A stretch of 64,000 nt of DNA, taken from Clostridiales bacterium. GTDB taxonomy: Bacteria; Bacillota; Clostridia; Lachnospirales; Bianqueaceae. The first letter of the stretch is position 1. Each line of letters starts with the position of its first letter. The position numbers and the translations under genes are program-made. Of the stretch, positions 1 to 8,119 are shown piece by piece. The DNA lies in assembly GCA_024689505.1 (NCBI GenBank), contig JAILDJ010000004.1, positions 1 to 64,000 of the forward strand, read 5' to 3'. The notes beneath the pieces are model-generated. The model was not told the DNA's origin, did no database searches, and saw only the letters and a list, made by a program, of their open reading frames with translations.

Positions 1-906
1 TTCCCGGACGTGGACTTTACAGATTGTTATATGAATCCCATTATGCGCAAGAGCGGTCTTACACCGGATCAATTGATGCGCAGACAGCTCTACAGCCTGA
101 TCCGGCCGGGGCAGACGATGGACCCGCATAAGGTCAACGTCATCGGCAATAACCCGCGGATGGCAGAGGACGGCGACCTGGTGCGTATGCTGCGCGGTGC
201 GGGCTGGACGGTGCAGGATATCTATGATATGCCCACGTACGAGGATTATCAAACGATGGGCACAGCTGCTTGGAACATCAGCTGGAATCCGGCGGCTAAG
301 CCGGCCGGCGATATGCTGGAGCAGAAACTGGGACAGCAGCATTTGTACCTGCCAAACAGTTATGGTTATAAGGAGATCCGCATGACGCTGGATGAAGCAG
401 CTGGAAGATGCGGCATCGCTTCTCTGAACCATGAGGCGGAGATCACGGCCTGTGAAGAGGAGATCGCGAAAGCGAAGGAAACCGTAGGAACAACAACGGT
501 CTGGATCGATTATACGGCCACCAATCGACCGTTGAGCCTGGCCAGATTGCTGCTGACCCATGGCTTCCGCGTAGAGACGGTCTTCCTGGACAGCGTATCC
601 GGCGTGGAAAAGAATGATTTCGACTGGCTGAAGGAGCATGCACCGGACCTGAAACTGATGGCCACGGTACATCCTAAGATGCGCCTTCTGCCCAGAGAGC
701 AGGAGGAAAAGATCCTGGCGATCGGCCAGAAAGCCGCGTATTTCGCAAATACACCGTATTTTGTGAACATCGTGGAGGATGACGGGCAGTATGGTTATGC
801 CGGTATCCGGGCCATGATGCGGCAGATGGCCGAAAGCCTGGAAAAAGAAAAAGATACCCGAGCCTTGATCCAGATCAAAGGCCTGGGGTGCGGGGTATGC
901 GTATGA
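1..906 (+). CDS. Nitrogenase component 1-like protein (NifD/BchN-type), 5' end cut off
   Basis: The reading frame is open from base 1, so the N-terminus lies outside the window; 301 residues are visible. The alternation of Rossmann-like strands and helices, with stretches such as KVNVIGNNPRMAEDGDL and TTTVWIDYTATNRPLSLARL, resembles the C-terminal half of nitrogenase component 1 (PF00148) catalytic subunits. The protein ends in GLGCGVCV, a C-terminal CxxC pair that is unusual for the family and could bind metal. The next gene is the likely partner subunit and overlaps its stop codon (ATGA), so the two are probably made in equal amounts. Known relatives reduce N2, protochlorophyllide, chlorophyllide, the F430 precursor or methylthio-alkanes; nothing here identifies the substrate. 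The family call is fairly safe, the function unknown. Confidence 0.72.
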   Translation, partial: FPDVDFTDCYMNPIMRKSGLTPDQLMRRQLYSLIRPGQTMDPHKVNVIGNNPRMAEDGDLVRMLRGAGWTVQDIYDMPTYEDYQTMGTAAWNISWNPAAKPAGDMLEQKLGQQHLYLPNSYGYKEIRMTLDEAAGRCGIASLNHEAEITACEEEIAKAKETVGTTTVWIDYTATNRPLSLARLLLTHGFRVETVFLDSVSGVEKNDFDWLKEHAPDLKLMATVHPKMRLLPREQEEKILAIGQKAAYFANTPYFVNIVEDDGQYGYAGIRAMMRQMAESLEKEKDTRALIQIKGLGCGVCV

Positions 907-2048
907 GCCGGACATCCAGACAGACAGCCAGTATCATTTCGACGTATGCGTCCGATGCGTCCGGCGTGGCATCCGCTTTGTATGAACTGGGCGGCATGAC
1001 GGTCATCCACGATGCGTCTGGCTGCAATTCCACATATAACACCCATGATGAACCGCGCTGGTACGATATGGACAGCATGGTGTACATCTCCGCTGTCAGT
1101 GAGATGGAAGCCATCATGGGCGACGACAGCCGTTGGGTGAGCGATATCATCGACACGGCAAATGAGGTGCATCCTGCCTTCATAGCGCTGGCCGGCAGTC
1201 CCATCCCCATGATGATCGGCACGGATTTCGAAGCGTTGGCCATGGAGATCGAGCAGGCGACCGGGATCCCCACTTTCGGCATCCCCACCAACGGTATGCA
1301 CAGCTACATCTGGGGCGTGTCCCAGGCCTTTGTCTGTCTGGCCCGCCGTATAGTCGGGGTACCGACTGACAAGAAGCCGGCAGGCAAGGTGCGGATCAAC
1401 ATCCTCGGTCTGACACCGCTGGACTTCTCGATCGGCGGCATGGATCGTTCGTTGGTCCAAGTGCTGGAGGCACATGGAATCGAGATCACGAGCCGCTGGG
1501 CGATGGGGGACACCCTGAAGCATATCCGGCAGGCTGGATCCGCAGACGTCGACCTTGTGGTCTCCGAGAGCGGTATGGAGGCCGCACGGATCCTGAAAGA
1601 CCGTTTCGGCATTCCATGGGTCGTGGGACTGCCTTTCGGGGCGGCACAGACAGAGGCGCTTTGTCATGCGCTGACCGCAGCGGCCGCTGATGGGAAGGAT
1701 CGATTCGTCCCGCAGCCGGCACGTACCGGGTCGGTCGTGATCATCGGTGAAGGGATCCAGTCTCTGTCGCTCGCAGAGCAGCTCCGCCGGGAGCATGGCT
1801 TGGAAGTCAAGGTCGTGTGTGCGACGGAACCGCGCCGCCCGGTCGCCGATCGTGTCATCGAAGCGCGAGATGAAGAGGAGATCCTGCCTCATCTGCAAAA
1901 TGCATCGGTCGTGATTGCGGATCCCTTGTATCGACCGCTGGTCCCACAGCATTGCACTTTTGTTCCCTGGCCGCACGAAGGCTTTTCCGGTCGTATCTAT
2001 CGGTCCGATATCCCGGATCTGATCCGGGACGAACTGAAAACGTCATAA
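903..2048 (+). CDS. Nitrogenase component 1-like protein, second subunit (NifK/BchB-type)
   Basis: A 381-residue protein, much shorter than NifK (about 500). The N-terminal region has the family's cluster-ligand-like turn DASGCNSTYNTHDEPRW with Cys41, followed by GSPIPMMIGTDFEALAMEIE and a GIPTFGIPTNG stretch typical of component 1 folds. I chose ATG 903 because it overlaps the upstream TGA in an ATGA junction; ATG 897 and GTG 888 are in-frame alternatives. The conserved Cys set of a P-cluster is not complete: only Cys41 sits in the expected region, so a simpler [4Fe-4S] or a cluster shared between subunits is more likely. The binding-lipoprotein gene follows 14 nt later in the same apparent operon. 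A NifH-like reductase would be expected upstream of the window. Confidence 0.75.
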   Translation: MSRTSRQTASIISTYASDASGVASALYELGGMTVIHDASGCNSTYNTHDEPRWYDMDSMVYISAVSEMEAIMGDDSRWVSDIIDTANEVHPAFIALAGSPIPMMIGTDFEALAMEIEQATGIPTFGIPTNGMHSYIWGVSQAFVCLARRIVGVPTDKKPAGKVRINILGLTPLDFSIGGMDRSLVQVLEAHGIEITSRWAMGDTLKHIRQAGSADVDLVVSESGMEAARILKDRFGIPWVVGLPFGAAQTEALCHALTAAAADGKDRFVPQPARTGSVVIIGEGIQSLSLAEQLRREHGLEVKVVCATEPRRPVADRVIEARDEEEILPHLQNASVVIADPLYRPLVPQHCTFVPWPHEGFSGRIYRSDIPDLIRDELKTS

Positions 2049-2062
2049 AGAAAGGTAAAACC

Positions 2063-3292
2063 ATGAAACACGTAACACGTTTGCTCAGCCTTGTACTGGT
2101 ACTGATGCTCATCATTTCCGTGGCAGGATGTGCCGCGAACAAGGATGAGAGCACCGCGAAGGAAGAAACAGAGACTTCTGCCGCACAGACAGAAGAAAAA
2201 GAAGCGCCTGAGGCGCCGGCAGAGGAAGAGGCATCCGCAGAAGAGGAAGCACCTGCAGAAGAAGCTTCCGCGACCCGTACGGTCACGGATCATGCCGGCA
2301 ACGAAGTCGAGATCCCGGCTCAGATCGACCGGATCGTCGTGGCGGACATTTATCCGATGCCCTCCGTTCTGACCATCTTCTTTGATTCCGCTGAAAAGAT
2401 CGTGGGTATGGCGCCGGCCAGCATGACCGCTGCCCAGAATTCCTTATTGGGAGAACTGTACCCTGAGATCCTCAACGCATCCACCGCTTTCACGGATGGC
2501 TCTGATGTCAATATCGAAGAGCTGATGAAACTGGAGCCTGACATCGTCTTCTACAGTGCATCCAGCGCGGAGATCGGTGAGAAACTGAAAAACGCCGGCA
2601 TCCCTGGCATTGCCATCTCCGTCAACAAATGGGAGTACAATACCATCGAGACCCTGAACCAGTGGATCCTGCTGCTGTCCGAGATCTTCCCGGAAAACGA
2701 TAAGTACGAGATCGTCAGCAAGAAGAGCAATGAGATCTATGCGATGGTGCAGGAGCGGGTCAAGGACATCCCGGAAGAGGAGAGAAGAAGAGCCTTCTTC
2801 CTGTTCCAGTACAGTGAAGCTGCCATCGCCACCTCCGGTGAGAAATTCTTCGGTCAGTTCTGGGCGGACGCCATCGGCGCGATCAATGTTTCCAAAGAAC
2901 TGTCCAATGATAATTCTGCCTCTGTCAGCATGGAACAGATCTATAGTTGGGATCCGGATCTGATCTTCATCACGAATTTCAATACCGCGAAGCCGGAAGA
3001 CCTGTACGCCAACACGGTCGCGGACTATGACTGGAGCGAGATCGAAGCGGTCAAAAACCAACAGGCTTTCAAGATGCCTCTGGGCATGTATCGCAGCTAT
3101 ACGCCTGGCGCCGATACCCCAGTCACCCTGCTGTGGCTGGCCAAGACGGCGTATCCTGAAGTGTTTGCGGATATCGACGTGACACAGGAAGCCATCAACT
3201 ATTACCAGGAAGTCTTCGGTGTGACGCTGACGGCGGAGCAGGTTGAGCGGATCTTCCAGCCTTCGACGGCCGCCGGCCATGTGTTCGACTGA
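2063..3292 (+). CDS. ABC transporter substrate-binding lipoprotein, siderophore/cobalamin/heme type
   Basis: A 409-residue lipoprotein. A signal peptide ends in the lipobox SVAGC (Cys23), then comes an acidic Glu/Ala linker (about residues 30-75) and a Peripla_BP_2-type domain (FepB/BtuF class III binding protein) starting near TRTVTDHAGNEVEIP. EELMKLEPDIVFYSA and MEQIYSWDPDLIFI are typical of this fold. Start ATG 2063 follows AAAGG. Class III binding proteins deliver Fe-siderophores, heme, corrinoids or similar cofactors to a permease/ATPase, which is not present downstream and is presumably upstream of the window. Its place at the end of the nitrogenase-like operon suggests uptake of the substrate, product or metal of that enzyme. 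The ligand cannot be read from sequence. Confidence 0.85.
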   Translation: MKHVTRLLSLVLVLMLIISVAGCAANKDESTAKEETETSAAQTEEKEAPEAPAEEEASAEEEAPAEEASATRTVTDHAGNEVEIPAQIDRIVVADIYPMPSVLTIFFDSAEKIVGMAPASMTAAQNSLLGELYPEILNASTAFTDGSDVNIEELMKLEPDIVFYSASSAEIGEKLKNAGIPGIAISVNKWEYNTIETLNQWILLLSEIFPENDKYEIVSKKSNEIYAMVQERVKDIPEEERRRAFFLFQYSEAAIATSGEKFFGQFWADAIGAINVSKELSNDNSASVSMEQIYSWDPDLIFITNFNTAKPEDLYANTVADYDWSEIEAVKNQQAFKMPLGMYRSYTPGADTPVTLLWLAKTAYPEVFADIDVTQEAINYYQEVFGVTLTAEQVERIFQPSTAAGHVFD

Positions 3293-3313
3293 TCGATATA
3301 ACATATAAAGAAA

Positions 3314-3350
3314 ATGCCCGTCCGGACCCTGAGGGGAATCGGATGGGCAT
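3314..3350 (+). terminator. Terminator of the nitrogenase-like operon
   Basis: Arms ATGCCCGTCCG (3314-3324) and CGGATGGGCAT (3340-3350) pair with one G-U, followed by CTTGTGTTT. It lies 21 nt after the binding-protein stop and separates this operon from the tsaE group. Confidence 0.65.
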
Positions 3351-3351
3351 C

Positions 3352-3380
3352 TTGTGTTTCAATGGCCGATGTGGTAAAAT
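3352..3380 (+). promoter_or_regulatory. SigA-like promoter for the tsaE operon
   Basis: TTGTGT (3352-3357), 17-nt spacer, TAAAAT (3375-3380). It sits directly after the preceding terminator and about 30 nt before the tsaE start. The -35 is weak, so this is moderate support. Confidence 0.45.
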
Positions 3381-3411
3381 CAGCAGGTAAAAACCACTAA
3401 TGGAGAGCTTT

Positions 3412-3846
3412 ATGAAACAACAGATCACATACAGTGAAGCAGAGACGAGAGCACTGGCATCGGAGCTCGCGTCCGAGGCAAAAAGTGGGCAGGTGTTCTG
3501 CCTTCAGGGCGATCTCGGCGTAGGAAAGACCGCCTTTGCCAAAGGGTTCGCAGCCGGCCTTGGTGTGACTGAGGACGTCGTCAGTCCCACGTTCACGATC
3601 GTACGGGAATATGAAGGACGGCTCCCGTTTTATCATTTTGACATCTATCGGCTGCCAGATGGGGACAGCTTATATGATATTGGTTTCGACGAGTACATCG
3701 AGGGCAGGGGCGTCTGCCTGATCGAGTGGGCGGACCAGCTGCGGGAGGAAATGCCCGAAGATGCGGTGTGGATCACCATCGAAAAACGTCCTGAAGAAGG
3801 ACCGGACTGTCGGTCCATCACGATCCGGAAGGAGAACGTACTATGA
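3412..3846 (+). CDS. tsaE: tRNA threonylcarbamoyladenosine biosynthesis ATPase TsaE
   Basis: A 144-residue P-loop ATPase that, with TsaB and TsaD, transfers the threonylcarbamoyl group to A37 of ANN-decoding tRNAs. Walker A GDLGVGKTAFAK lies at residues 33-44; SPTFTIVREY and HFDIYRLP are family signatures. I chose ATG 3412 over ATG 3400 because GGAGAG lies at the right distance before it. The gene overlaps tsaB by 4 nt (ATGA). TsaD is not in the window. First gene of a tightly packed operon with tsaB, rimI, a glycosidase and ltaS. Confidence 0.95.
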   Translation: MKQQITYSEAETRALASELASEAKSGQVFCLQGDLGVGKTAFAKGFAAGLGVTEDVVSPTFTIVREYEGRLPFYHFDIYRLPDGDSLYDIGFDEYIEGRGVCLIEWADQLREEMPEDAVWITIEKRPEEGPDCRSITIRKENVL

Positions 3847-4547
3847 AGATCTTAGCGATCGAAGCAGCGGCGAAAACAGCCGGTGCCGCCGTATATTGTG
3901 ATGGAGTCATCGTCGCGGAAGAGGCTGTGGCCAATGGACTGACGCATTCCCAGACTTTGATGCCCATGGTGGAGGAAGTCCTTCGGCAAGCGGGGATGGA
4001 TGGTCGTGAACTGGATCTTTTGACGTTTACAAAAGGTCCTGGCTCTTTTACCGGCCTGCGTATCGGTGCGGCTACTGTCAAAGGGCTGAGCATGGGCTGG
4101 CAGAAACCAGTGCTGCCGCTGTCCACATTGGAAGTGCTGGCCTACAACCTGGCCGGTCACAAGGAACTGATCGTCCCGGTCATGGATGCCCGCAGGCACC
4201 AGGTCTATACGGCGGTCTATGAGTGCAAAGATGATGCATTATGCAGCCTGTTCGGTCCTGACGTGGTGCCGGCGGCGGCGCTGATCGCCTTCCTTGAGCA
4301 GCTGGATCGTCCGGCGGTCCTGGTGGGCGATACCCGGACGGTGACGGAAGAAGCGGGCGGTACGGCTTTTGACATAGCCCCAGCACATCTGAATCAACTC
4401 AGACCGGCGGCCGCCTGTGCGTTGGCTGAAAGCCTGATCCGGCAGGGTATACAACCGATCCCCGGAGCTAAGGTCGAGATCGAGTATCTGCGTAAACCGC
4501 AGGCAGAACGGGAGCGGGAAGCCCGTCTGCGGGCGGAGCAGTCATGA
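3843..4547 (+). CDS. tsaB: tRNA threonylcarbamoyladenosine biosynthesis protein TsaB
   Basis: A 234-residue ASKHA-fold pseudo-protease that scaffolds TsaD in the t6A-forming complex. Family marks are MKILAIEAAAKTAGAAV at the N-terminus, HSQTLMPMVEEVL, and FTKGPGSFTGLRIGAATVKG around residue 60-80. Overlaps tsaE and rimI by 4 nt each through ATGA junctions, so translation is probably coupled. The tsaE-tsaB-rimI order is the common bacterial one. Nothing appears missing. Confidence 0.95.
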   Translation: MKILAIEAAAKTAGAAVYCDGVIVAEEAVANGLTHSQTLMPMVEEVLRQAGMDGRELDLLTFTKGPGSFTGLRIGAATVKGLSMGWQKPVLPLSTLEVLAYNLAGHKELIVPVMDARRHQVYTAVYECKDDALCSLFGPDVVPAAALIAFLEQLDRPAVLVGDTRTVTEEAGGTAFDIAPAHLNQLRPAAACALAESLIRQGIQPIPGAKVEIEYLRKPQAEREREARLRAEQS

Positions 4548-5011
4548 GAGAAGGTCTGTCTCTGCGTCCGATGCAGGTGGAGGACGTGGATCAGGTGCTT
4601 GCGATCGAAAACGTATCTTTTTCACAGCCCTGGTCCAGGGAGTCCATGCTGCATGAACTGGAGGGAGAACATAAGGCACATTATATCGTGGCCGTTCTGG
4701 ATGGTGCGGTCTGCGGCTATGCCGGTTTCTGGCAGATCTTCGACGAAGCGCATATCACCAACGTGGCGGTGCGGCCGGACTGCCGCAACCAGAAGATCGG
4801 AGAAGCGCTGTTGTGGGAGATGGACCGCCTGTGCCGCTGTTTGGGCATCTTGTATCAGACGCTTGAAGTCCGGGTCTCCAATATGCCGGCCCGTAGATTG
4901 TACAGTAAAGTGGGATTTGCATCTGCCGGGATCCGTCCCGGATATTATGAAAAACCGCGTGAGGATGCGGATATCCTCTGGAAGGAAGTACCCAATGAAA
5001 CTGTATCCTGA
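4544..5011 (+). CDS. rimI: Ribosomal-protein-alanine N-acetyltransferase RimI (GNAT)
   Basis: A 155-residue GNAT acetyltransferase expected to acetylate the N-terminal alanine of ribosomal protein S18. LRPMQVEDVDQVLAIENVSF starts the fold; ITNVAVRPDCRNQKIGEALL at about residues 70-90 is the acetyl-CoA loop (motif A variant with NQKIGEAL), and ARRLYSKVGFASAGIRPGYY is the typical RimI C-terminal motif. ATGA overlap with tsaB. Its last 17 nt overlap the start of the following glycosidase gene, which ties a sugar enzyme to a housekeeping operon. Confidence 0.92.
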   Translation: MREGLSLRPMQVEDVDQVLAIENVSFSQPWSRESMLHELEGEHKAHYIVAVLDGAVCGYAGFWQIFDEAHITNVAVRPDCRNQKIGEALLWEMDRLCRCLGILYQTLEVRVSNMPARRLYSKVGFASAGIRPGYYEKPREDADILWKEVPNETVS

Positions 5012-8000
5012 GAATGATAATCAAAAGCTGCAGGCGGAATCGTTCCGTGACCCTGCGGCTGTGTACCGTGGCGCTCCCTTTTGGGCGTGGAATACCCGCC
5101 TCGAAGAGGAGATGATCCGGGAACAGGTACATATGTTCCGCGATATGGGTATGGGCGGATTCCACAGCCATGTGCGCACCGGTCTGGACACACCCTATTT
5201 GAGTGAAGAGTTCTTCCGGATGATGGATGCGGCGCTGGATGAAGCGAAACGTTGCGGCCTGAAGCACTGGCTCTATGATGAGGATCGATGGCCCTCCGGT
5301 GCCGGGGCAGGTATCGTCACGCAAGATCCGCAGTTCGCACAGAAAGAGTTGATCTTTACGGCCGATCAGGTCGATGGAGCTGTACCTTTCGAGCCGGGCA
5401 TGGCTTTGACGCACGATGTATTCTATGAGATGGCCCGCTATACGGTGGAACTGGAAGAAGGCCTGCTCGTTTCCTATCATCGGGCCGCGGCAGGAGCGCC
5501 TGCAGATCGCTATGCCTATCTGGTCCTGGCCGATAGGCAAGCCTGGTGGAACGACCAAAGCTATGTTGATACGTTGAAACCAGAGGCGATCCAAGCCTTC
5601 GTCCGTCTGACGCATGATGCCTACGCGGCGCGGTATCAGCAGGATTTCGGCGATACCATTCCCGCGATCTTTACGGATGAACCGCAGTTCTCCCGTAAGC
5701 AGACATTGCCGGACAGTGCGTCCTGTACAGACGTCCGCATCCCCTTCACCGATGATCTGGAAGAAAGTTTCCAGGTAGCTTACGGGATGAGCCTGCTGGA
5801 CCATCTGCCAGAACTGTTTTGGGAACGCGCGGACGGGCAGGTCTCCGTCGTACGTTACCGCTATCATGATCATGTTTGCGAGCGGTTCGCCAAGGCTTTT
5901 GCGGATACGGTCGGTGCCTGGTGCCAGGCCCATGGACTGCTTCTGACGGGTCATATGATGGAAGAACCTACCCTGCGCAGCCAGACGGCGATGCTGGGAG
6001 AAGCCATGCGCTCCTACCGCGGCTTCGGTCTGCCGGGCATCGACATGCTGTGCGACCGCAGAGAGTATACCACGGCCAAACAGGCGCAAAGCGCTTCGCA
6101 TCAGCTGGGCTGCCCGGGTGTGACCAGTGAACTGTACGGCGTCACCAACTGGGATTTCGAATTCCGCGGCCACGTGCTGCAGGGAGACTGGCAGGCGGCA
6201 CTGGGCGTCACCACCCGAGTCCATCACCTCACGTGGATGCGCATGGCCGGTGAGGCCAAGAGAGACTATCCGGCGAGCATCGGCTATCAGTCGCCCTGGT
6301 ATAAAGAATACAAACAGGTCGAGGATCATTTTGCCAGACTCAATACAGCACTGACCCGTGGAACGCCTAAGGTGCGGATCGGTGTGCTGCATCCCATCGA
6401 GAGTTTTTGGCTGTACTATGGTCCTAATGACAGGACCGGAGCGGTGCAGCAGGAAATGGAAGAGCATTTTGCGGACCTGAACCGCTGGTTGCTCTTCGAT
6501 GGACTGGATTTTGATTATATCAGTGAAGGTCTGATGAAAGACCTTGTTTGTTCCGTAACCGCAGATCCTGTACAGGCGCAGATCGGACAGATGCGCTACG
6601 ACGTACTGGTCCTGCCAGATATGAAGACGATACGTCGGTCGACGCTGGAGCTCCTGCAGCGGTACCTTGAAGCCGGCGGCACGGTATGTGTCCTGGGCGG
6701 CTGCCCGGATCTGGTAGATGCCGAACCGTCTCCATTGCCACAGCAGATCCTTAAGGACTGCCCGGTCATCCCATTTACCAAGACGCGTGTCCTGAAAGCC
6801 CTTGAGCCCTGGCGTGAGATCGAGATCATATCTCAAAGTGAAAAAAAGGCCGGCATGCACACCGACCACCTGCTGCATCAGTATCGGCAGGATGGAGAGG
6901 GTAGGTGGCTGTTCCTGGCCCATGGAACGCCCATGGCCGACAAGGATCAGCCAAAGGAAGAAGCCTTGCGGCTGAAGATCCGCGGCAGCTGGTCATTGAC
7001 GCTGTACGATACATGGACAGGGGAGATCCGTCCACTGGCGGCCGGTCATCAGGCGGGCTGCACGCTGCTTGATATCCGCATGTATGCACATGACAGCGTT
7101 CTCCTGTACCTGGAACCTTGGAAGGGAGTCGATCAGCCGTCTGAGGTGCTGGACCTGCATCCCGTGCCGGAAAACGGTATAGAACTGTTCGTGCCGGACG
7201 CGGTTCCTGTCACTTTGGAAGAGCCGAACGTCCTCCTGCTGGATCGGGCGGAATGGCGCTATGATGAGACAGCTTATCAGCCGACAGAGGAGATCCTCAG
7301 GATCGATCGGGCGCTTCGAGACGAGTTTGGATATCCCTTGCGCATGACGAAGGACTATCAACCCTATATGATGCCCATGGATGATACTGTAGGACATCGT
7401 GTCTGGCTGCGGTATACCATCGAGTCCGAGGTACAGGCCAATGACTTGTCTTTGGCCCTGGAAAATCGGGCGGATTCCATGATCTGGCTGGATGGAGCAC
7501 CGGTCTCCACGGAGGAAGCAACCGGGTATTATGTCGATAAGGCGATCGAGACCATCGCGTTCCCGGATCTGACGCCAGGCACTCATTTGTTGGAGATCAG
7601 CCTGCCGTTTACCGCAAAGACAGATCTGGAAAGCTGCTATCTGCTGGGGGACTTTGGCGTGCGGGTGCAAGGGACAAAGTGCGTCTTGACAGATGCGGTC
7701 CGTTTGTTGTATTTTGGTGATTGGTGTACACAGGGATTGCCGTTTTACGGCGGGAACGTAGTCTATCAGATCCCGGTGGAAGTGCCGGAGACCTGCCGCC
7801 TGCGCGTGCAGGCGACCAAGTTCCGCACGCCCTTGTGGAAAGTGGGCCTGGATGTCCGTTCCGCTTTGGCACCGTATGTAACTTATGTATCTTTGGAAAA
7901 GGGAAAACAGAGCCTGCCCTTGATCGTGTTCGGAAACCGTATCAATACCTTTGGACAGGTACATAACTGCGATGAGAGCCTGGATTGGTTCGGCGCCGCT

Positions 8001-8093
8001 TCCTGGCGCACCGAAGGGTCCGCATGGTCAGACGCCTATTGTCTGCATCGCATGGGACTGTTGAAGCGTCCCGAAATCTGTACAGTGCCTTGA
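4995..8093 (+). CDS. Large glycoside hydrolase, GH106/alpha-L-rhamnosidase-like
   Basis: A 1032-residue protein without an evident signal peptide, so probably cytoplasmic. The N-terminal catalytic (beta/alpha)8-like part has PFWAWNTRLEEEMIREQV, GGFHSHVRTGLDTPYLS and WLYDEDRWPSGAGAG, a set I associate with the GH106 rhamnosidase-like group. IFTDEPQF and GVTSELYG hold plausible acidic catalytic residues. The C-terminal part (about residue 800 on) looks like a beta-sandwich carbohydrate-binding or GH2-type domain. Start ATG 4995 follows GGAAGGAAG and lies inside rimI. Many gut Clostridia have divergent members of unproven specificity, so rhamnosidase activity is inference. Co-transcription with LtaS raises the possibility of a role on the cell's own glycopolymers. 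Confidence 0.62.
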   Translation: MKLYPENDNQKLQAESFRDPAAVYRGAPFWAWNTRLEEEMIREQVHMFRDMGMGGFHSHVRTGLDTPYLSEEFFRMMDAALDEAKRCGLKHWLYDEDRWPSGAGAGIVTQDPQFAQKELIFTADQVDGAVPFEPGMALTHDVFYEMARYTVELEEGLLVSYHRAAAGAPADRYAYLVLADRQAWWNDQSYVDTLKPEAIQAFVRLTHDAYAARYQQDFGDTIPAIFTDEPQFSRKQTLPDSASCTDVRIPFTDDLEESFQVAYGMSLLDHLPELFWERADGQVSVVRYRYHDHVCERFAKAFADTVGAWCQAHGLLLTGHMMEEPTLRSQTAMLGEAMRSYRGFGLPGIDMLCDRREYTTAKQAQSASHQLGCPGVTSELYGVTNWDFEFRGHVLQGDWQAALGVTTRVHHLTWMRMAGEAKRDYPASIGYQSPWYKEYKQVEDHFARLNTALTRGTPKVRIGVLHPIESFWLYYGPNDRTGAVQQEMEEHFADLNRWLLFDGLDFDYISEGLMKDLVCSVTADPVQAQIGQMRYDVLVLPDMKTIRRSTLELLQRYLEAGGTVCVLGGCPDLVDAEPSPLPQQILKDCPVIPFTKTRVLKALEPWREIEIISQSEKKAGMHTDHLLHQYRQDGEGRWLFLAHGTPMADKDQPKEEALRLKIRGSWSLTLYDTWTGEIRPLAAGHQAGCTLLDIRMYAHDSVLLYLEPWKGVDQPSEVLDLHPVPENGIELFVPDAVPVTLEEPNVLLLDRAEWRYDETAYQPTEEILRIDRALRDEFGYPLRMTKDYQPYMMPMDDTVGHRVWLRYTIESEVQANDLSLALENRADSMIWLDGAPVSTEEATGYYVDKAIETIAFPDLTPGTHLLEISLPFTAKTDLESCYLLGDFGVRVQGTKCVLTDAVRLLYFGDWCTQGLPFYGGNVVYQIPVEVPETCRLRVQATKFRTPLWKVGLDVRSALAPYVTYVSLEKGKQSLPLIVFGNRINTFGQVHNCDESLDWFGAASWRTEGSAWSDAYCLHRMGLLKRPEICTVP

Positions 8094-8119
8094 TCGGGCC
8101 TGGAAAGGACTTTGTTTTC

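Noticed and set aside
795..1976. Long minus-strand open frame opposite the nitrogenase-like gene
   Set aside because: Low-complexity His/Arg/Asp-rich translation typical of an antisense frame in GC-rich coding DNA; the plus strand has a recognisable protein.
4599..4994. Upstream in-frame extension of the glycosidase
   Set aside because: This stretch overlaps rimI in another frame and translates to Arg/Cys-rich sequence; ATG 4995 has a good ribosome site.
4755..6923. 722-codon minus-strand open frame under the glycosidase
   Set aside because: It is the mirror of the GH106-like gene, has no ribosome site or family motifs, and the plus-strand product is clearly real.
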